This document shows positions 33,992-44,020 of a stretch of DNA of 64,000 nt, in pieces; positions within the stretch are counted from its first letter, which is position 1, and the number at the start of each line of letters is the position of its first letter. The notes under the pieces were generated by a model. It saw only the letters and a list, made by a program, of their open reading frames with translations, was not told where the DNA came from and did not search any database. Source of the stretch: Pseudomonas yangonensis (GTDB lineage: Bacteria; Pseudomonadota; Gammaproteobacteria; Pseudomonadales; Pseudomonadaceae); assembly GCF_009932725.1 (NCBI RefSeq), contig NZ_BLJU01000006.1:35807-99806 (forward strand), written 5' to 3'. The position numbers and the translations under genes are program-made.

Positions 33992-34951
33992 GTGAAAGCA
34001 GCAGTCTACGATACACCCGGCGCCCCTAGTGTTCTGAAATACATCGATCTTCCAACACCCGCAATTGGACCCGGCGATGTGCTGATTTCCGTTGAGGCCA
34101 TTTCGCTCGAGGGTGGTGACCTGATCAACCGTCGCTCTACACCGCCGCCCCATCCATCCTGGGTGGTCGGTTATGCGGCATCCGGCACTGTGATCGAGAT
34201 CGGTGCGCAGGTCAGAAACCGCAAGGTCGGGGACAGGGTAGTCGCCTTCAGTATGCAGGGTTCGCATGCGGAACTCTGGTCTGTGCCGGAGTCACGAACC
34301 TGGCGCATACCCGATGAGTTGGATGCCTCGGATGCTGCAGTTGTCCCGATCTCCTTTGGAACCGCTTACCACTGTCTGTTCACGCGAGGCGCACTTGAAC
34401 CGGGAGAGACGGTTCTCATCCACGCGGCTGCCGGTGGAGTAGGGGTTGCAGCTCTTCAGCTCGCAGCACGATCGGGCGCGAGGGTTATCGCGGTAGCAAG
34501 CGGGGTACAGCGCCAGGATCGCCTGATCGAACTCGGCGCTGACCACGTAATAGACCGCGCTAACTGTGACGTGGTGGAAACCGTTCAGAAACTCACGGAG
34601 GGCGCAGGCGTCGACCTGGTGATCGATCCGGTTGGAAAGACTCTGCAGGCCTCCCTTTCCTGTCTCGCGCATGAGGGCCGTCTTGTCTTTGTCGGTAATG
34701 CGGGGGGCGGCAGCCTGACAGCTGACCTGTGGCCACCGATGCAGGCCAACCAGAGCCTCCTGGGCGTGTTCATGGGGACCCTTTTCGAGAGACCCTCCGT
34801 ACGTTCGAGTGTTGACGACATGTTGAAAGCCATCGCTACGGGCAGTCTTCGCAGCGTCATCGAGCGAACTTTCAAGTTATCGGAGGTTGCCGCAGCCCAT
34901 GAATATGCCGAGAAGGAGAAGCCGCTCGGGCGCATCGTCATCACACCGTGA
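33992..34951 (+). CDS. Zinc-independent medium-chain oxidoreductase (quinone oxidoreductase-like)
   Basis: A 319-residue MDR-family NAD(P)H-dependent reductase. MKAAVYDTPGAPSVLKYIDLP is the usual N-terminus, VVGYAASGTVIEIG the conserved glycine-rich substrate-domain segment, and HAAAGGVGVAALQLAARSGARVIAVAS the Rossmann nucleotide-binding motif (AxxGxVG). The structural/catalytic zinc cysteines of alcohol dehydrogenases are missing, so it is a quinone-oxidoreductase-like enzyme. GTG start with GAGGAG about 10 bases upstream. Codon usage looks less G+C-biased than its neighbours and it sits in the sbcD-sbcC gap, both suggesting acquisition. Confidence 0.88.
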   Translation: MKAAVYDTPGAPSVLKYIDLPTPAIGPGDVLISVEAISLEGGDLINRRSTPPPHPSWVVGYAASGTVIEIGAQVRNRKVGDRVVAFSMQGSHAELWSVPESRTWRIPDELDASDAAVVPISFGTAYHCLFTRGALEPGETVLIHAAAGGVGVAALQLAARSGARVIAVASGVQRQDRLIELGADHVIDRANCDVVETVQKLTEGAGVDLVIDPVGKTLQASLSCLAHEGRLVFVGNAGGGSLTADLWPPMQANQSLLGVFMGTLFERPSVRSSVDDMLKAIATGSLRSVIERTFKLSEVAAAHEYAEKEKPLGRIVITP

Positions 34952-35201
34952 AACCCGTTCTGAGCAGGAATTCGAACGCTCATTCACAGCGGTGAACCGC
35001 GCTTCTCCCAGTTTTGCCCTGTCTGGCCAGTGCCGAAGCCGCTTCGTTGTGACCAATTGGGTTGGCCGTTCCAGTTGCCGAGGCGTGGATTCGGCCCACC
35101 TGCGCTCCTCCCTCCCCGCAGCCCTCAGGCCTCGTCTTGTGGTCTGTTCCGCTGCAGGCGTTCTATGCTGTGGATGATGGCCATTTGGCAGAGGTGCAAA
35201 G

Positions 35202-36299
35202 GTGCCGTTGTTGAATTCCTTGATACGTGCGCTGAACCCCCTGCACGGGGCGCCCGAGACGACTCGGCAGGCGTTCGTCAGCTGGTATCTGCAGGCGAAG
35301 ATTCCGCAGATTCGCTACGTCGCATTCCTGACGATGGCGCTGTACCTGATCTATGCCGCCATCGAGCAGAACGTGGCGAGCGAGCAGGTATGGGCTCGTT
35401 TCATCGTGCACGGGCTGATGGTGCCCGGAGCGCTGCTGGCAGTTGGGTTGTTGAGTTTTCAGCCGAACCGCCAGCGCACCATGTTCGCCATTCTCATGGT
35501 GGCGCCAGTGTGTACGGCGGCAGCCAATCTCTATTTCAATTACGGCACACCGCTGTTCGTCCATTACGCACCGGAGATCTACCTCAATCTGATGTGGACC
35601 TTCGCCGTTTCCGGGCTCACCCTGCGTCAGGCCAGCGCAACGGCCTCGGCGTCGGTGCTGGTGATTCTCCTCGTCACTCTCGGCGATTCGCTGCAGCCGG
35701 GCATGCAGCGCCTGCACCTGATCTGGATTCTCGCCTCGTTCTCCTTCGGCCTGCTCAGCGCATTTCTGCTGGAAAAGGCATACAAACGCATGTTCCTGCA
35801 TCAGGACAGCCTGGTCCTGAGCGCCAGCATCGACAGCCTGACCGGGTTGTGGAATCGCGCGCGTACCCTGCACTTTCTCGTCGAAGAAGCTGCACGGGCC
35901 AATCGCTACGGCACGCCATTCTCGGTGGTGCTGATCGATATCGACCACTTCAAGACGGTCAACGACACGCACGGTCATGCGATCGGAGACAGCGTGCTGC
36001 GTCAATTCGCCGGATTGCTGCGCGACGGTGTGCGGGTCGTGGATAAAGTCGGCCGACTCGGCGGCGAAGAGTTTCTCATCGTCCTCCCCGAGACCGATGC
36101 AGAGCATGCGATGCGGGCCGTGCAGGCGCTGCAGAAGCGTATCAACGGCTTCTCGTTCGACCGCGTTGAGCGCAACAGCGCAAGCTTCGGCATTGCCGAA
36201 TACCGCACGGGTGAAAGCCTCGACAGCCTGATGGAGCGTGCGGATCAGGCCATGTACCGGGCCAAGGCCAATGGCCGCGACCGTATCGAGATCCTTTGA
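35202..36299 (+). CDS. Membrane diguanylate cyclase (GGDEF)
   Basis: A 365-residue signalling enzyme making cyclic di-GMP. The first ~200 residues hold about six TM helices (from YVAFLTMALYLIYAAIE to LIWILASFSFGLLSAFLLEKAY), with no recognised ligand domain. The GGDEF domain starts at SIDSLTGLWNRARTL and has active site LGGEEF. RVVD five residues earlier is the inhibitory I-site. The start is GTG 35202 with GAGG 7-8 bases upstream. It lies between sbcD and sbcC; the 250 bases before it contain no gene I can see. Confidence 0.9.
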   Translation: MPLLNSLIRALNPLHGAPETTRQAFVSWYLQAKIPQIRYVAFLTMALYLIYAAIEQNVASEQVWARFIVHGLMVPGALLAVGLLSFQPNRQRTMFAILMVAPVCTAAANLYFNYGTPLFVHYAPEIYLNLMWTFAVSGLTLRQASATASASVLVILLVTLGDSLQPGMQRLHLIWILASFSFGLLSAFLLEKAYKRMFLHQDSLVLSASIDSLTGLWNRARTLHFLVEEAARANRYGTPFSVVLIDIDHFKTVNDTHGHAIGDSVLRQFAGLLRDGVRVVDKVGRLGGEEFLIVLPETDAEHAMRAVQALQKRINGFSFDRVERNSASFGIAEYRTGESLDSLMERADQAMYRAKANGRDRIEIL

Positions 36300-36368
36300 G
36301 TACAGACCTGAACCGGCCATGAGCCGCTCTGGTCGAAAGCGACTACCCCCATTGCTGTGGAGACCCTC

Positions 36369-36734
36369 ATGCAAAGACCTGCGCATTTTCTTCTCGCGAC
36401 TGCTGCCGTTTCCCTCTTGCTCACTGGCTGCGCCAAAGGCTCCAGCGAGCAGGACGCCAGGCTGACCGAGCAATGGCTGGGGCGCTGGAACGGCCCGGAG
36501 GGCACCTATCTGGAGATCAGCGGTACGCCCGCCGACTACCGGCTGACCATCGCCAACCTCGACGGCCCGCGACGCTTCGTTGGCCGTGCGCAGGGAGCGA
36601 AGATCGTCTTCGTTCGCGATGGCGTAGTGGAGAGCATTCGTGCCACCGACGGTGAGGCCACTGGCATGAAATGGCTGCTGGACAAACAGAACTGCCTGAC
36701 CGTACGCAGCGGCGAGGGTTACTGCCGCGATTGA
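36369..36734 (+). CDS. Small lipoprotein of unknown function
   Basis: A 121-residue protein with a lipoprotein signal (MQRPAHFLLATAAVSLLLTGC, lipobox LLTGC). The mature part is a small beta-rich domain (LTEQWLGRWNGPEGTYLEI...YRLTI), recalling lipocalin-like or DUF-type outer-membrane lipoproteins. A second pair of cysteines occurs near the end (KQNCLTV..GYCRD) and may form a disulfide. GGAG sits 6 bases before ATG 36369; the in-frame GTG 36357 is less likely. It is 58 bases before sbcC. Confidence 0.85.
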   Translation: MQRPAHFLLATAAVSLLLTGCAKGSSEQDARLTEQWLGRWNGPEGTYLEISGTPADYRLTIANLDGPRRFVGRAQGAKIVFVRDGVVESIRATDGEATGMKWLLDKQNCLTVRSGEGYCRD

Positions 36735-36792
36735 GCCGTTACGCCACACGGATATGCCAGAATGAACGCCTTCAACGGCTTACGACCTGTGC

Positions 36793-39700
36793 ATGAAAAT
36801 CCTCAGCCTGCGCCTCAAGAATCTCAACTCGCTCAAGGGCGAATGGAAGATCGATTTTGCCGCCGAGCCCTTCGCCGGCAGCGGCCTGTTCGCCATCACC
36901 GGGCCGACCGGCGCGGGCAAGACCACCTTGCTCGATGCCATATGCCTGGCCCTGTACCACCGCACACCGCGCATGAGCACGCTGTCGGCCAGCGGCAACG
37001 AGCTGATGACCCGGCACACCGCCGACTGCCTGGCCGAGGTGGAATTCGAGGTGAAAGGGCAGGGCTATCGCGCCTTCTGGAGCCAGCGCCGCGCGCGGGA
37101 CAAGGTTGAAGGCGCGCTGCAGGCGCCCAAGGTCGAGCTGGCGCGCATTGCCGACGGTGAAATCCTCACCGACAAGATTCGCGAGAAGGAACACCTTACC
37201 GCCGAGCTGACCGGCCTGGACTTCGAGCGGTTCACCAAATCCATGCTGCTGGCCCAGGGCGGCTTCGCGGCCTTCCTCGAGGCCAACGCCAACCAGCGTG
37301 CCGAGCTGCTGGAGGAACTGACCGGTACCGAGGTGTATGGACTGATCTCGCAGCAGGTCTACGAGCGCACCAAGGCGTCCGAGCAGGCGCTGAACCTGCT
37401 GAAAAGCCGTGCTCAGGGCATGGAGCTGCTGGACGAGGCGCAGCGCGCCGAATTGCAGGCCGAGCATCAGCGCCTGAATCAGGAGGAGGCGCCGCTGTTG
37501 GCGCAGCAACAGGCCCTGCAGGGCCAGCGCCGCTGGCGCGAAGCTCTGCAACAGGCCGAGCAGCAATGCGAGCGGGCGCGGCTGAGACTGGAGCAGGCGC
37601 AGCAGGCACGCAATGACGCTGCCGATGATTTACAGCGCCTGGCCGCCAGTGAACCGGCCGCTCGCCTGCAGCCGTTGTATCAGAGCTGGCAACAGCTGCA
37701 GCAGGACCAGCAGCAGGCGCAGCAGGAGCTGGACGACCTGCAGGCGCAGCAGCGCCACAGCAGCGAGCGCGAACACCAGCAACTCTGGCTGGCCAGCCGC
37801 TACGCCCGGCAATGCCTGAGCCTGCACCAGAACGAACAGCAGCGTCTGACCGAGCAGCGTGAAGCGCTGCAAGCGCGCCTGAGCGATGCGCCACAGCGAG
37901 CGCGGTTGGGCGAGTTGCTAGGCGGCTGGCGTGCTCAGTTCGATCAGCGCGGGCAGCTGCTCATGCGGCAGCAGACGCTGCGCGAGGGCATGGCGCGGGA
38001 GCGCGAGCAGCTCGCTACCTTGCAACAGCAGCGTGATCAGCTCGCCGCGCAGCAGACGGACGCGGCGACGCGGCTGGAGCAGGCGCAAGCCCGCGAAGCC
38101 GGACAACACAGCGAGCTGCAGGCGTTGCTCGGCGCGGACGACGAGGCCGGGCTGCGGCAGCGCTGGCAGCAGCTGCAAGTGCAGGGACGGGCGCTGGATC
38201 GCCTGGAACAACTGGCGCAGAGCCGCGAGCAGACGGCCGAACAGATCGCCGAGCTGACCCCGCGCCTGGCGCAGCTGCAAACGCAGCACGCCGCCAAGAG
38301 CGATGAAATCACCGGTCTGCGCGAGCGCTACAAGGTGTTCAAGCAGCAGGCCGCCGACAAGGAAAAGCTGCTGGAGCAGGAGCAGCGCATTCAGGATCTG
38401 GAAGCCTATCGTGCTCAGTTGCAGGCAGGTGAAGCCTGCCCGCTGTGCGGCTCGCACGAGCATCCGGCGGTCAGCCAGTATCAGGCGCTCAACGTCTCCG
38501 CCACGCGCCAGGCGCTGGAGCAGTGCCGCAGCGAGCTGGCGCAGCTGGAAAGCCAGGGCGGCACCCTGCGCGATGAACTAACCCGTCTGGCCACGCAGAT
38601 CGCCCAGCTGCAGCAGCAACTGGAGCAGGCCCAACAACTGGCCACTCAGCAGGAGGCGCAGTGGCGGCAGCAACTGGCCGAACAGGCCTTGCAGGTCGCC
38701 GATGGCGCCGCGCTGCGTCAGTTGCAGCATGAGCATGAGCAGCATCTCGGGCAGCTGCAGCAGCGTCTCGCCCAGGTCGAAACCCGCCAGGCCGAGCTGA
38801 CGCAGGCGCGTAGTGCCCGCGAGATTGCCGAACGGGCGCTGGCCGATATGCAGCAACGCCAGGCGTTGCTGGCGCGCGATGAAGAAAACCTGCAGGCGCG
38901 TCAACGCGAACAGGGCGAGCGTCTGCAGGGGCTGGAGCAGGAACTGCGGCATCACGATCAGGCGCTGCTGGCCAGTCTCGAGGGCTTTGCCCCGGAGTTG
39001 CCGGCGCACGCCGACACCTGGCTGGCCGAGCAGGCCAGCGCCTGGCGCGACTGGCAGCAGGCCCAGGTGCAAGACCAACAGCTGCAGGAGCAGCTGCGCG
39101 AAATCCAGCGTCTGCTCGTTGAAGCCGAGGCCCGGGCCGAGCAATGGCAACAACGCTGGCAGGGCGAACAGGCGCAGGCGCTGATCGAGCCCGAGCCAGT
39201 TGCGCAGCCCGAGCAGGCCCTGCAAGGTGCCATCGACAGCCTGGCCAGCGCGCAGCGCGAAAGCGATGCCCTGCGTGGCCGGCAGCAGAGCCAGCAGAGC
39301 CTGCTGCAGCAATTGCAGCAGCGCCTGAGCGAAGCCGAGCAGCGCTGGCAGCAGGCGCTGGCGGCCAGCCCCTTTGTCGATCTGCAGGCTTTTCTCGCTG
39401 CACTGCTGGACGAGGACGAGCGCGAGCGTCTGACGAGTTTGCAGGCGCGTCTGCAGCAAGCCCTCGCCGAGGCGACGACGCTGCTGGCTGCCGCCGATGT
39501 GCAGCTGCAACAACTGAGTACGACACCGCAGACCGAGCTGACGCTGGCCGAGCTGGACGAGCAGCTGCAGGCGCTGCAGCTGGCCTTGCGTGAGCTGAGC
39601 CAGCGCCAGGGCGAGCTGCGCGCCCAGTTGCAGGCTGACGATGCGCGGCGCAGCAGCCAGCAGGCGCTGTTCGCCGAGATCGCTGCCCAGGAGAGCGAGC

Positions 39701-40227
39701 ACGCGTTGTGGCAGCAGCTCAACGGCCTGATCGGTTCGGCCGATGGCGCCAAGTTCCGCAAGTTCGCCCAGGGCCTGACCCTCGATCACCTGATCCACTT
39801 GGCCAATCGCCAACTGACCCGCCTGCACGGTCGCTATCAGCTGGCGCGCAAGAGCAGCGGCGAACTGGAGCTGGAGGTGTGCGACACCTGGCAGGCCGAC
39901 GTGGCGCGCGACTGCCGCACGCTGTCCGGCGGTGAAAGCTTCCTGGTCAGCCTGGCGTTGGCCCTGGCGCTGTCGGATCTGGTCAGCCACAAGACCAGTA
40001 TCGACTCGCTGTTTCTCGACGAGGGCTTCGGTACGCTCGATGGCGAAACCCTGGAAGTGGCGCTCGATGCCCTCGACAACCTCAACGCCAGCGGCAAGAC
40101 CATCGGCGTGATCAGTCACGTCGAGGCGATGAAAGAACGCATCCCCGTACAGCTGCGGGTGCACAAGGGCGTCGGCCTCGGCTACAGCCGGCTCGACGCG
40201 CGTTTTGCAGTGAAGGAAGGAGCGTAG
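36793..40227 (+). CDS. sbcC: Exonuclease subunit SbcC (Rad50 homologue)
   Basis: The 1144-residue SMC-like ATPase of SbcCD. Walker A is GPTGAGKTT near the start, followed by LSASGNELMTR. Two very long Gln/Glu/Leu-rich coiled-coil arms flank the zinc hook CPLCG (C549-C552). The C-terminus has ABC signature LSGGESFLVSLALAL, Walker B SLFLDEGFGTLD and GVISHVEAMKERIP. It pairs with SbcD, encoded 3.2 kb upstream. The isochorismatase-like gene starts 2 bases after its stop. Confidence 0.96.
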   Translation: MKILSLRLKNLNSLKGEWKIDFAAEPFAGSGLFAITGPTGAGKTTLLDAICLALYHRTPRMSTLSASGNELMTRHTADCLAEVEFEVKGQGYRAFWSQRRARDKVEGALQAPKVELARIADGEILTDKIREKEHLTAELTGLDFERFTKSMLLAQGGFAAFLEANANQRAELLEELTGTEVYGLISQQVYERTKASEQALNLLKSRAQGMELLDEAQRAELQAEHQRLNQEEAPLLAQQQALQGQRRWREALQQAEQQCERARLRLEQAQQARNDAADDLQRLAASEPAARLQPLYQSWQQLQQDQQQAQQELDDLQAQQRHSSEREHQQLWLASRYARQCLSLHQNEQQRLTEQREALQARLSDAPQRARLGELLGGWRAQFDQRGQLLMRQQTLREGMAREREQLATLQQQRDQLAAQQTDAATRLEQAQAREAGQHSELQALLGADDEAGLRQRWQQLQVQGRALDRLEQLAQSREQTAEQIAELTPRLAQLQTQHAAKSDEITGLRERYKVFKQQAADKEKLLEQEQRIQDLEAYRAQLQAGEACPLCGSHEHPAVSQYQALNVSATRQALEQCRSELAQLESQGGTLRDELTRLATQIAQLQQQLEQAQQLATQQEAQWRQQLAEQALQVADGAALRQLQHEHEQHLGQLQQRLAQVETRQAELTQARSAREIAERALADMQQRQALLARDEENLQARQREQGERLQGLEQELRHHDQALLASLEGFAPELPAHADTWLAEQASAWRDWQQAQVQDQQLQEQLREIQRLLVEAEARAEQWQQRWQGEQAQALIEPEPVAQPEQALQGAIDSLASAQRESDALRGRQQSQQSLLQQLQQRLSEAEQRWQQALAASPFVDLQAFLAALLDEDERERLTSLQARLQQALAEATTLLAAADVQLQQLSTTPQTELTLAELDEQLQALQLALRELSQRQGELRAQLQADDARRSSQQALFAEIAAQESEHALWQQLNGLIGSADGAKFRKFAQGLTLDHLIHLANRQLTRLHGRYQLARKSSGELELEVCDTWQADVARDCRTLSGGESFLVSLALALALSDLVSHKTSIDSLFLDEGFGTLDGETLEVALDALDNLNASGKTIGVISHVEAMKERIPVQLRVHKGVGLGYSRLDARFAVKEGA

Positions 40228-40229
40228 CG

Positions 40230-40772
40230 ATGCTGATGCGAGCGAAGGATTCCACCCTGCTGGTGATCGACCTGCAGGAGCGGCTGCTGCCGGCCATCGA
40301 CGACGGCGCGGCGGTGGTCGAGCAGGCCGCCTGGCTGGTGCAGGTGGCGCAGCACCTGCAGGTGCCGGTGATTGCCACCGAGCAATATCCCAAGGGCCTC
40401 GGCGCGACCGAGGCCGGTCTGCGTGCGCTGCTGCCGGGCGAGGGGCTGCGCGAGAAGATTCATTTCTCGGCGACTGGCGGGGCCGGGCTGTTCGATCTGC
40501 CGGGCGGCGAGCGCCGGCAGTTCATCGTCTGTGGCACGGAAACCCATGTCTGCGTGCTGCAGACCGTGCTCGGTCTGCTGGCGGCCGGGCGCGAGGTGTT
40601 CGTGGTGGACGAGGCCGTCGGCTCGCGCCGGCTGCGCGACAAGGCGTTGGGCCTGGCGCGCATGGAGCGCGCCGGGGCGGTTATCGTCTCGCGCGAAATG
40701 GTCGCCTTCGAGTGGCTCGAGCAGGCGGGGACGGAGGTGTTCCGCGAGGTCAGCAAGGGGTTTATTCGCTGA
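40230..40772 (+). CDS. Isochorismatase-family hydrolase (YcaC-like)
   Basis: A 180-residue cysteine hydrolase. The catalytic Asp is in TLLVIDLQERLLPAI, Lys in LREKIHFSA and nucleophile Cys in GTETHVCVLQTVLGLLAAG. The cis-peptide GTE segment before Cys is typical of the YcaC/isochorismatase-like subgroup. It begins 2 bases after the sbcC stop with GGAG upstream, so it is co-transcribed with sbcC, but a functional link is not obvious. A cluster of REP palindromes follows. Confidence 0.88.
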   Translation: MLMRAKDSTLLVIDLQERLLPAIDDGAAVVEQAAWLVQVAQHLQVPVIATEQYPKGLGATEAGLRALLPGEGLREKIHFSATGGAGLFDLPGGERRQFIVCGTETHVCVLQTVLGLLAAGREVFVVDEAVGSRRLRDKALGLARMERAGAVIVSREMVAFEWLEQAGTEVFREVSKGFIR

Positions 40773-40787
40773 GCGGGCGGGGAATTT

Positions 40788-40999
40788 CGCGGCTGAAGCC
40801 GCTCCTACGGAACCATAGCCCGGATGCAAGCCGGGACTCGCGGCGGCAGGCCCCGGATTGCATCCGGGCTACGAGGTTTGCGGAGTCAACTGTCGTGGGA
40901 GGCGCTTTAGCGGCGGTGGTTTGTCGCGGCTAAAGCCCCTCCCACGGTTTGCGGCGGTTTTCTAGGCTGGGCATATCGCGGCTGAAGCCGCTCCTGCAG
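40788..40999. repeat. Cluster of four REP-like palindromes of three kinds
   Basis: (a) 40788-40808 and (d) 40978-40999 are CGCGGCTGAAGCCGCTCCT(A/G)C units in the same orientation. (b) 40816-40871 is TAGCCCGGATGCA... paired with ...TGCATCCGGGCTA. (c) 40895-40945 is GTGGGAGG... paired with CCTCCCAC, with inner TTTAGC/GCTAAA. All are non-coding, between convergent hydrolase and rlmF genes. They probably help end transcription. Confidence 0.88.
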
Positions 41000-41019
41000 A
41001 ACAACGCTGTAGGGCGGAC

Positions 41020-42018
41020 TCAGGCGCCTGCCTGGCGCCAGGCGCAGCGCTGCCCGGCATCCTTGAAGGTCCAGGCCACCAGGCGGCTCTGCTTCTGTCC
41101 CTGGGACATGCCGAGGATGCGTACCTCCGCCGCGCCAGCACTGGCCAGCCAGCCTTGCAGCAACTCCACGTTGCTGCCCTTGGATACCAGGCTGCTGAAC
41201 CACAGCACCTGCCCGGCTACCTGGGCGCTCTCGCTGGCCATGCGCTTGAGAAAGGTGGCCTCGCCGCCCGGGCACCACAGTTCGGCGGCCTGACCTCCGA
41301 AGTTGAGCACCGGCAGTTTGCGTCTGGGGTCGAGCTTGCCGAGGTTGCGCCATTTGCGTGTGCTGCCGCGAGTCGCCTCCTCGGCACTGGCATGGAAGGG
41401 CGGGTTGCACAAGGTCACATCGATGCGTTCGTCCGCCTGCAGCAGACCGAGGAAGATATGCTCGGCATTGGCCTGCTGGCGCAGCTCGATGCCCCCCGTC
41501 AGTTGCGGGTTGGCCGCCACGATGGCGCGCGCCGAGGCCAGCGCGGCCGGGGCGATATCGGCGCCGATGAAACGCCAGCCGTATTCACAGTGGCCGATCA
41601 ATGGGTAGATACAGTTGGCACCGACGCCGATGTCCAGCGCACGAATACCGGCACCACGGGGAATCTGCCCGTCATTGTCGGTTGCCAGCAAATCGGCGAG
41701 GTTGTGCAGGTAGTCGGCGCGGCCGGGAATGGGCGGGCACAGGTAGCCATCGGGAATGTCCCAGTGGCGAATGCCATAGTACTGCGCCAGCAGTGCGCGA
41801 TTGAACACCTTGACCGCCGCCGGATTGGCGAAGTCGATGCTCGGCTTGCCATAGGGATTGGTGATGACAAACCGGCCCAGCTCGGGGCTGGCCTCGATCA
41901 GCGCAGGAAAGTCGTAGCGGCCCTGGTGACGGTTGCGTGGATGCAGCTCGCCCTTGGCCGGAGCGGTTTTCACGGCGGCGGAGGAGGGCTTGCGCGGGCG
42001 TTTCGGCGGCTGGGGCAT
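41020..42018 (-). CDS. rlmF: 23S rRNA (adenine(1618)-N6)-methyltransferase RlmF
   Basis: A 332-residue enzyme that methylates N6 of A1618 in 23S rRNA. A basic Pro/Lys-rich N-terminus (about 25 residues) precedes the family start [18 protein letters not shown]. The SAM motif is [15 protein letters not shown], and the N6-adenine motif is [19 protein letters not shown] matches the RlmF C-terminus. It ends beside the REP cluster; 53 bases upstream of its start is another large palindrome. Confidence 0.93.
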   Translation of the reverse strand: MPQPPKRPRKPSSAAVKTAPAKGELHPRNRHQGRYDFPALIEASPELGRFVITNPYGKPSIDFANPAAVKVFNRALLAQYYGIRHWDIPDGYLCPPIPGRADYLHNLADLLATDNDGQIPRGAGIRALDIGVGANCIYPLIGHCEYGWRFIGADIAPAALASARAIVAANPQLTGGIELRQQANAEHIFLGLLQADERIDVTLCNPPFHASAEEATRGSTRKWRNLGKLDPRRKLPVLNFGGQAAELWCPGGEATFLKRMASESAQVAGQVLWFSSLVSKGSNVELLQGWLASAGAAEVRILGMSQGQKQSRLVAWTFKDAGQRCAWRQAGA

Positions 42019-42071
42019 GAACGGGTATCGGTGAGTCGGGCGCGGGATTTTCCCATAGTCGGGCCGGGCTT

Positions 42072-42159
42072 TGTAGGAGCGAGCTCTGCTCGCGAATTCG
42101 TTGACCTTCAGCGAAGCTGGCCGGCGGCAAAAGCTTCGCGAGCAGAGCTCGCTCCTACA
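42072..42159. repeat. Near-perfect 88-bp inverted repeat (REP-type)
   Basis: The 25 bases 42072-42096 (TGTAGGAGCGAGCTCTGCTC...) are the exact reverse complement of 42135-42159. It lies between rlmF and the SLC13-type gene, ending 17 bases from the latter's stop, so it is likely its terminator-like structure. Confidence 0.9.
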
Positions 42160-42176
42160 CTTGATGATCTTCCGCG

Positions 42177-44006
42177 TTACAGCGGAAAGATCAGCGGCAC
42201 CAGCAGCACGCTGATCATCATCACCAGCAGGGTAAAGGGCACACCGATGCGCACGAAGTCGCCGAAGCGGTATTGGCCGGGGCCGAGTACCAGGGTGTTC
42301 ACCGGCGAGGAGATCGGCGTCATGAACGCTGCCGACGCCGCCAGTGCCACGGTCATGGCGAAGGGCAGCGGCGAGGCGCCCAGCGCCTGCGCCGTGGCGA
42401 TGGCCACCGGGGCCATCAGCACCGCCGTGGCGGTGTTGGAGATGAACAGGCCGATCACCGCGGTGAGGACGAACAGGCTGGCCAGGATCAGATGCGGCCC
42501 GGCATCGCCCAGGCCGCCGACCAGGCCCTGCACGGCCAGCTCGACGCCGCCGGTCTGCTGCAGCGCCTGGGCGAAGGGCAGCATGCCGACGATCAGGATC
42601 AGCGTCGGCCAGTGAATGGCGCGGTAGGCGCTGTCCAGATCGATGCAGCGAAACGCGCCCAGCAGCAGGCAGGCGATCAGAGCGGCCTGTACGTTGGGCA
42701 CCAGGCCGCTGACCATCAGCCCCACCATCACCGCCAGGCTCAGTAGCGCGTACGGCGCCTTGCGCGCGGCTGGCGCCACCTCGGCTACTTCCGCCGGCAG
42801 GCTGAGCACCAGAAAATCGCGGCTCAGCCCCTGCAAACGGTGGATGTCGCGCCAGGCACCGGCCACCAGCAGGGTGTCGGAGGCCTTGAGTTTCTCGTCC
42901 ACCAGCACGCCTTCCAGCGCCTGGCCCTGGCGGCGCAGGCCGACCACGTTGAGCTTGTGCCGCGAGCGAAAGCCCAGTTCCTGAATGGTCTTGCCGGGTA
43001 ACTGCGATTCCGGCGGCAGCGCCACCTCGGCCAGGCCCAGTTCGTGGGCATGCAGGCTGAAATACGAATGCGGCAGCGGCATGGGCTCCAGCCCCAATGC
43101 CTGGTAGCTGCCGAGCAGGCCGATGGTCGGGCTGGCGATATCCACCAGCAGCACGTCGCCCGGCTCCAGCAGGGTATTGCCGCTCGCCATCAGCAGCAGG
43201 GTGCGCAGGCGCTGGCGGCGTTCGATGGCGATGACATTGATGCCGTGGTCGCGGCGCAGTTGCAACTCGTTGAGCACCTGATTGGCCAGGGGCGAGTCGG
43301 TGCGCACCCGCAGGCGCCGCTCGCGTTCGCTCAGGCGATAGCGCTCCGCCAGGTCGGCCAGTGTCAGGCGCGGCGGCTCGGCGTTGCCGTCGGCCTCATT
43401 GCGCACCAGCCAGCGGCGAGCGACCAGCATATAGCCGACGCCGAGCACCAGCACGGCCAGGCCGATGGGGGTAAAGGCGAAAAAGTCGAAGCCGTCCAGG
43501 CCGGCGCGACGCAGCTCGGCGTGCACCACCAGATTTGGCGGGGTGGCGACCAGCGTGAGCATGCCGCTGATCAGCCCGGCGAAAGCCAGCGGCATCATCA
43601 GCCGGCCTGGGGCGATGCGCAGGCGCGCAGCCACGCCCAGCACCACCGGGATGAAGATCGCCACCACGCCGGTCGAACTCATCACCGAACCCAGCCCGGC
43701 CACTGCCAGCATCAGCAGAACCAGCAGCCGCGTCTCGCTGCTGCCAGCCTTGGCCACCAACCAGTCGCCCAGGCGGTAGGCGATGCCGGTGCGCACCAGG
43801 CCATCGCCAATAATGAACAGCGCGGCAATCAGGATGACGTTGGGGTCGCTGAAACCGGCCAGGGTCTGCTGCAGGTCGAGCACGCCGGTCAGCGGCAGGG
43901 CGACCAGCACCAGCAGGGCCACCACGTCCATGCGCGGCTTGCCGATGATGAAGAGAGTGATGGCGCCGGCCAGCAGGCCGAGCACCCAGAGCAGGTCCGG
44001 ATTCAT
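42177..44006 (-). CDS. SLC13/DASS-type transporter with two TrkA-C (RCK_C) domains
   Basis: A 609-residue inner-membrane transporter of the divalent-anion/Na+ symporter superfamily. N-terminal TMs include [15 protein letters not shown] and the C-terminal half [17 protein letters not shown], the paired SNT motifs that bind sodium and substrate. Between them, about residues 205-400, are two cytosolic TrkA-C/RCK domains ([34 protein letters not shown] and [16 protein letters not shown]). Substrate may be sulfate or a dicarboxylate; this cannot be told. I use ATG 44006; ATG 44018 four codons upstream is also possible. A MITE-like element lies just upstream. Confidence 0.88.
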   Translation of the reverse strand: MNPDLLWVLGLLAGAITLFIIGKPRMDVVALLVLVALPLTGVLDLQQTLAGFSDPNVILIAALFIIGDGLVRTGIAYRLGDWLVAKAGSSETRLLVLLMLAVAGLGSVMSSTGVVAIFIPVVLGVAARLRIAPGRLMMPLAFAGLISGMLTLVATPPNLVVHAELRRAGLDGFDFFAFTPIGLAVLVLGVGYMLVARRWLVRNEADGNAEPPRLTLADLAERYRLSERERRLRVRTDSPLANQVLNELQLRRDHGINVIAIERRQRLRTLLLMASGNTLLEPGDVLLVDIASPTIGLLGSYQALGLEPMPLPHSYFSLHAHELGLAEVALPPESQLPGKTIQELGFRSRHKLNVVGLRRQGQALEGVLVDEKLKASDTLLVAGAWRDIHRLQGLSRDFLVLSLPAEVAEVAPAARKAPYALLSLAVMVGLMVSGLVPNVQAALIACLLLGAFRCIDLDSAYRAIHWPTLILIVGMLPFAQALQQTGGVELAVQGLVGGLGDAGPHLILASLFVLTAVIGLFISNTATAVLMAPVAIATAQALGASPLPFAMTVALAASAAFMTPISSPVNTLVLGPGQYRFGDFVRIGVPFTLLVMMISVLLVPLIFPL

Positions 44007-44020
44007 CGCATATCCCATGA

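Noticed and set aside
38578..40164. Minus-strand 528-residue Leu/Gln-rich frame opposite sbcC
   Set aside because: Mirror of the repetitive Gln/Leu coiled-coil codons of SbcC.
40788..40999. Possible CRISPR array from repeated palindromes
   Set aside because: Units differ in type and spacing, are REP-like palindromes, and no cas genes are present.
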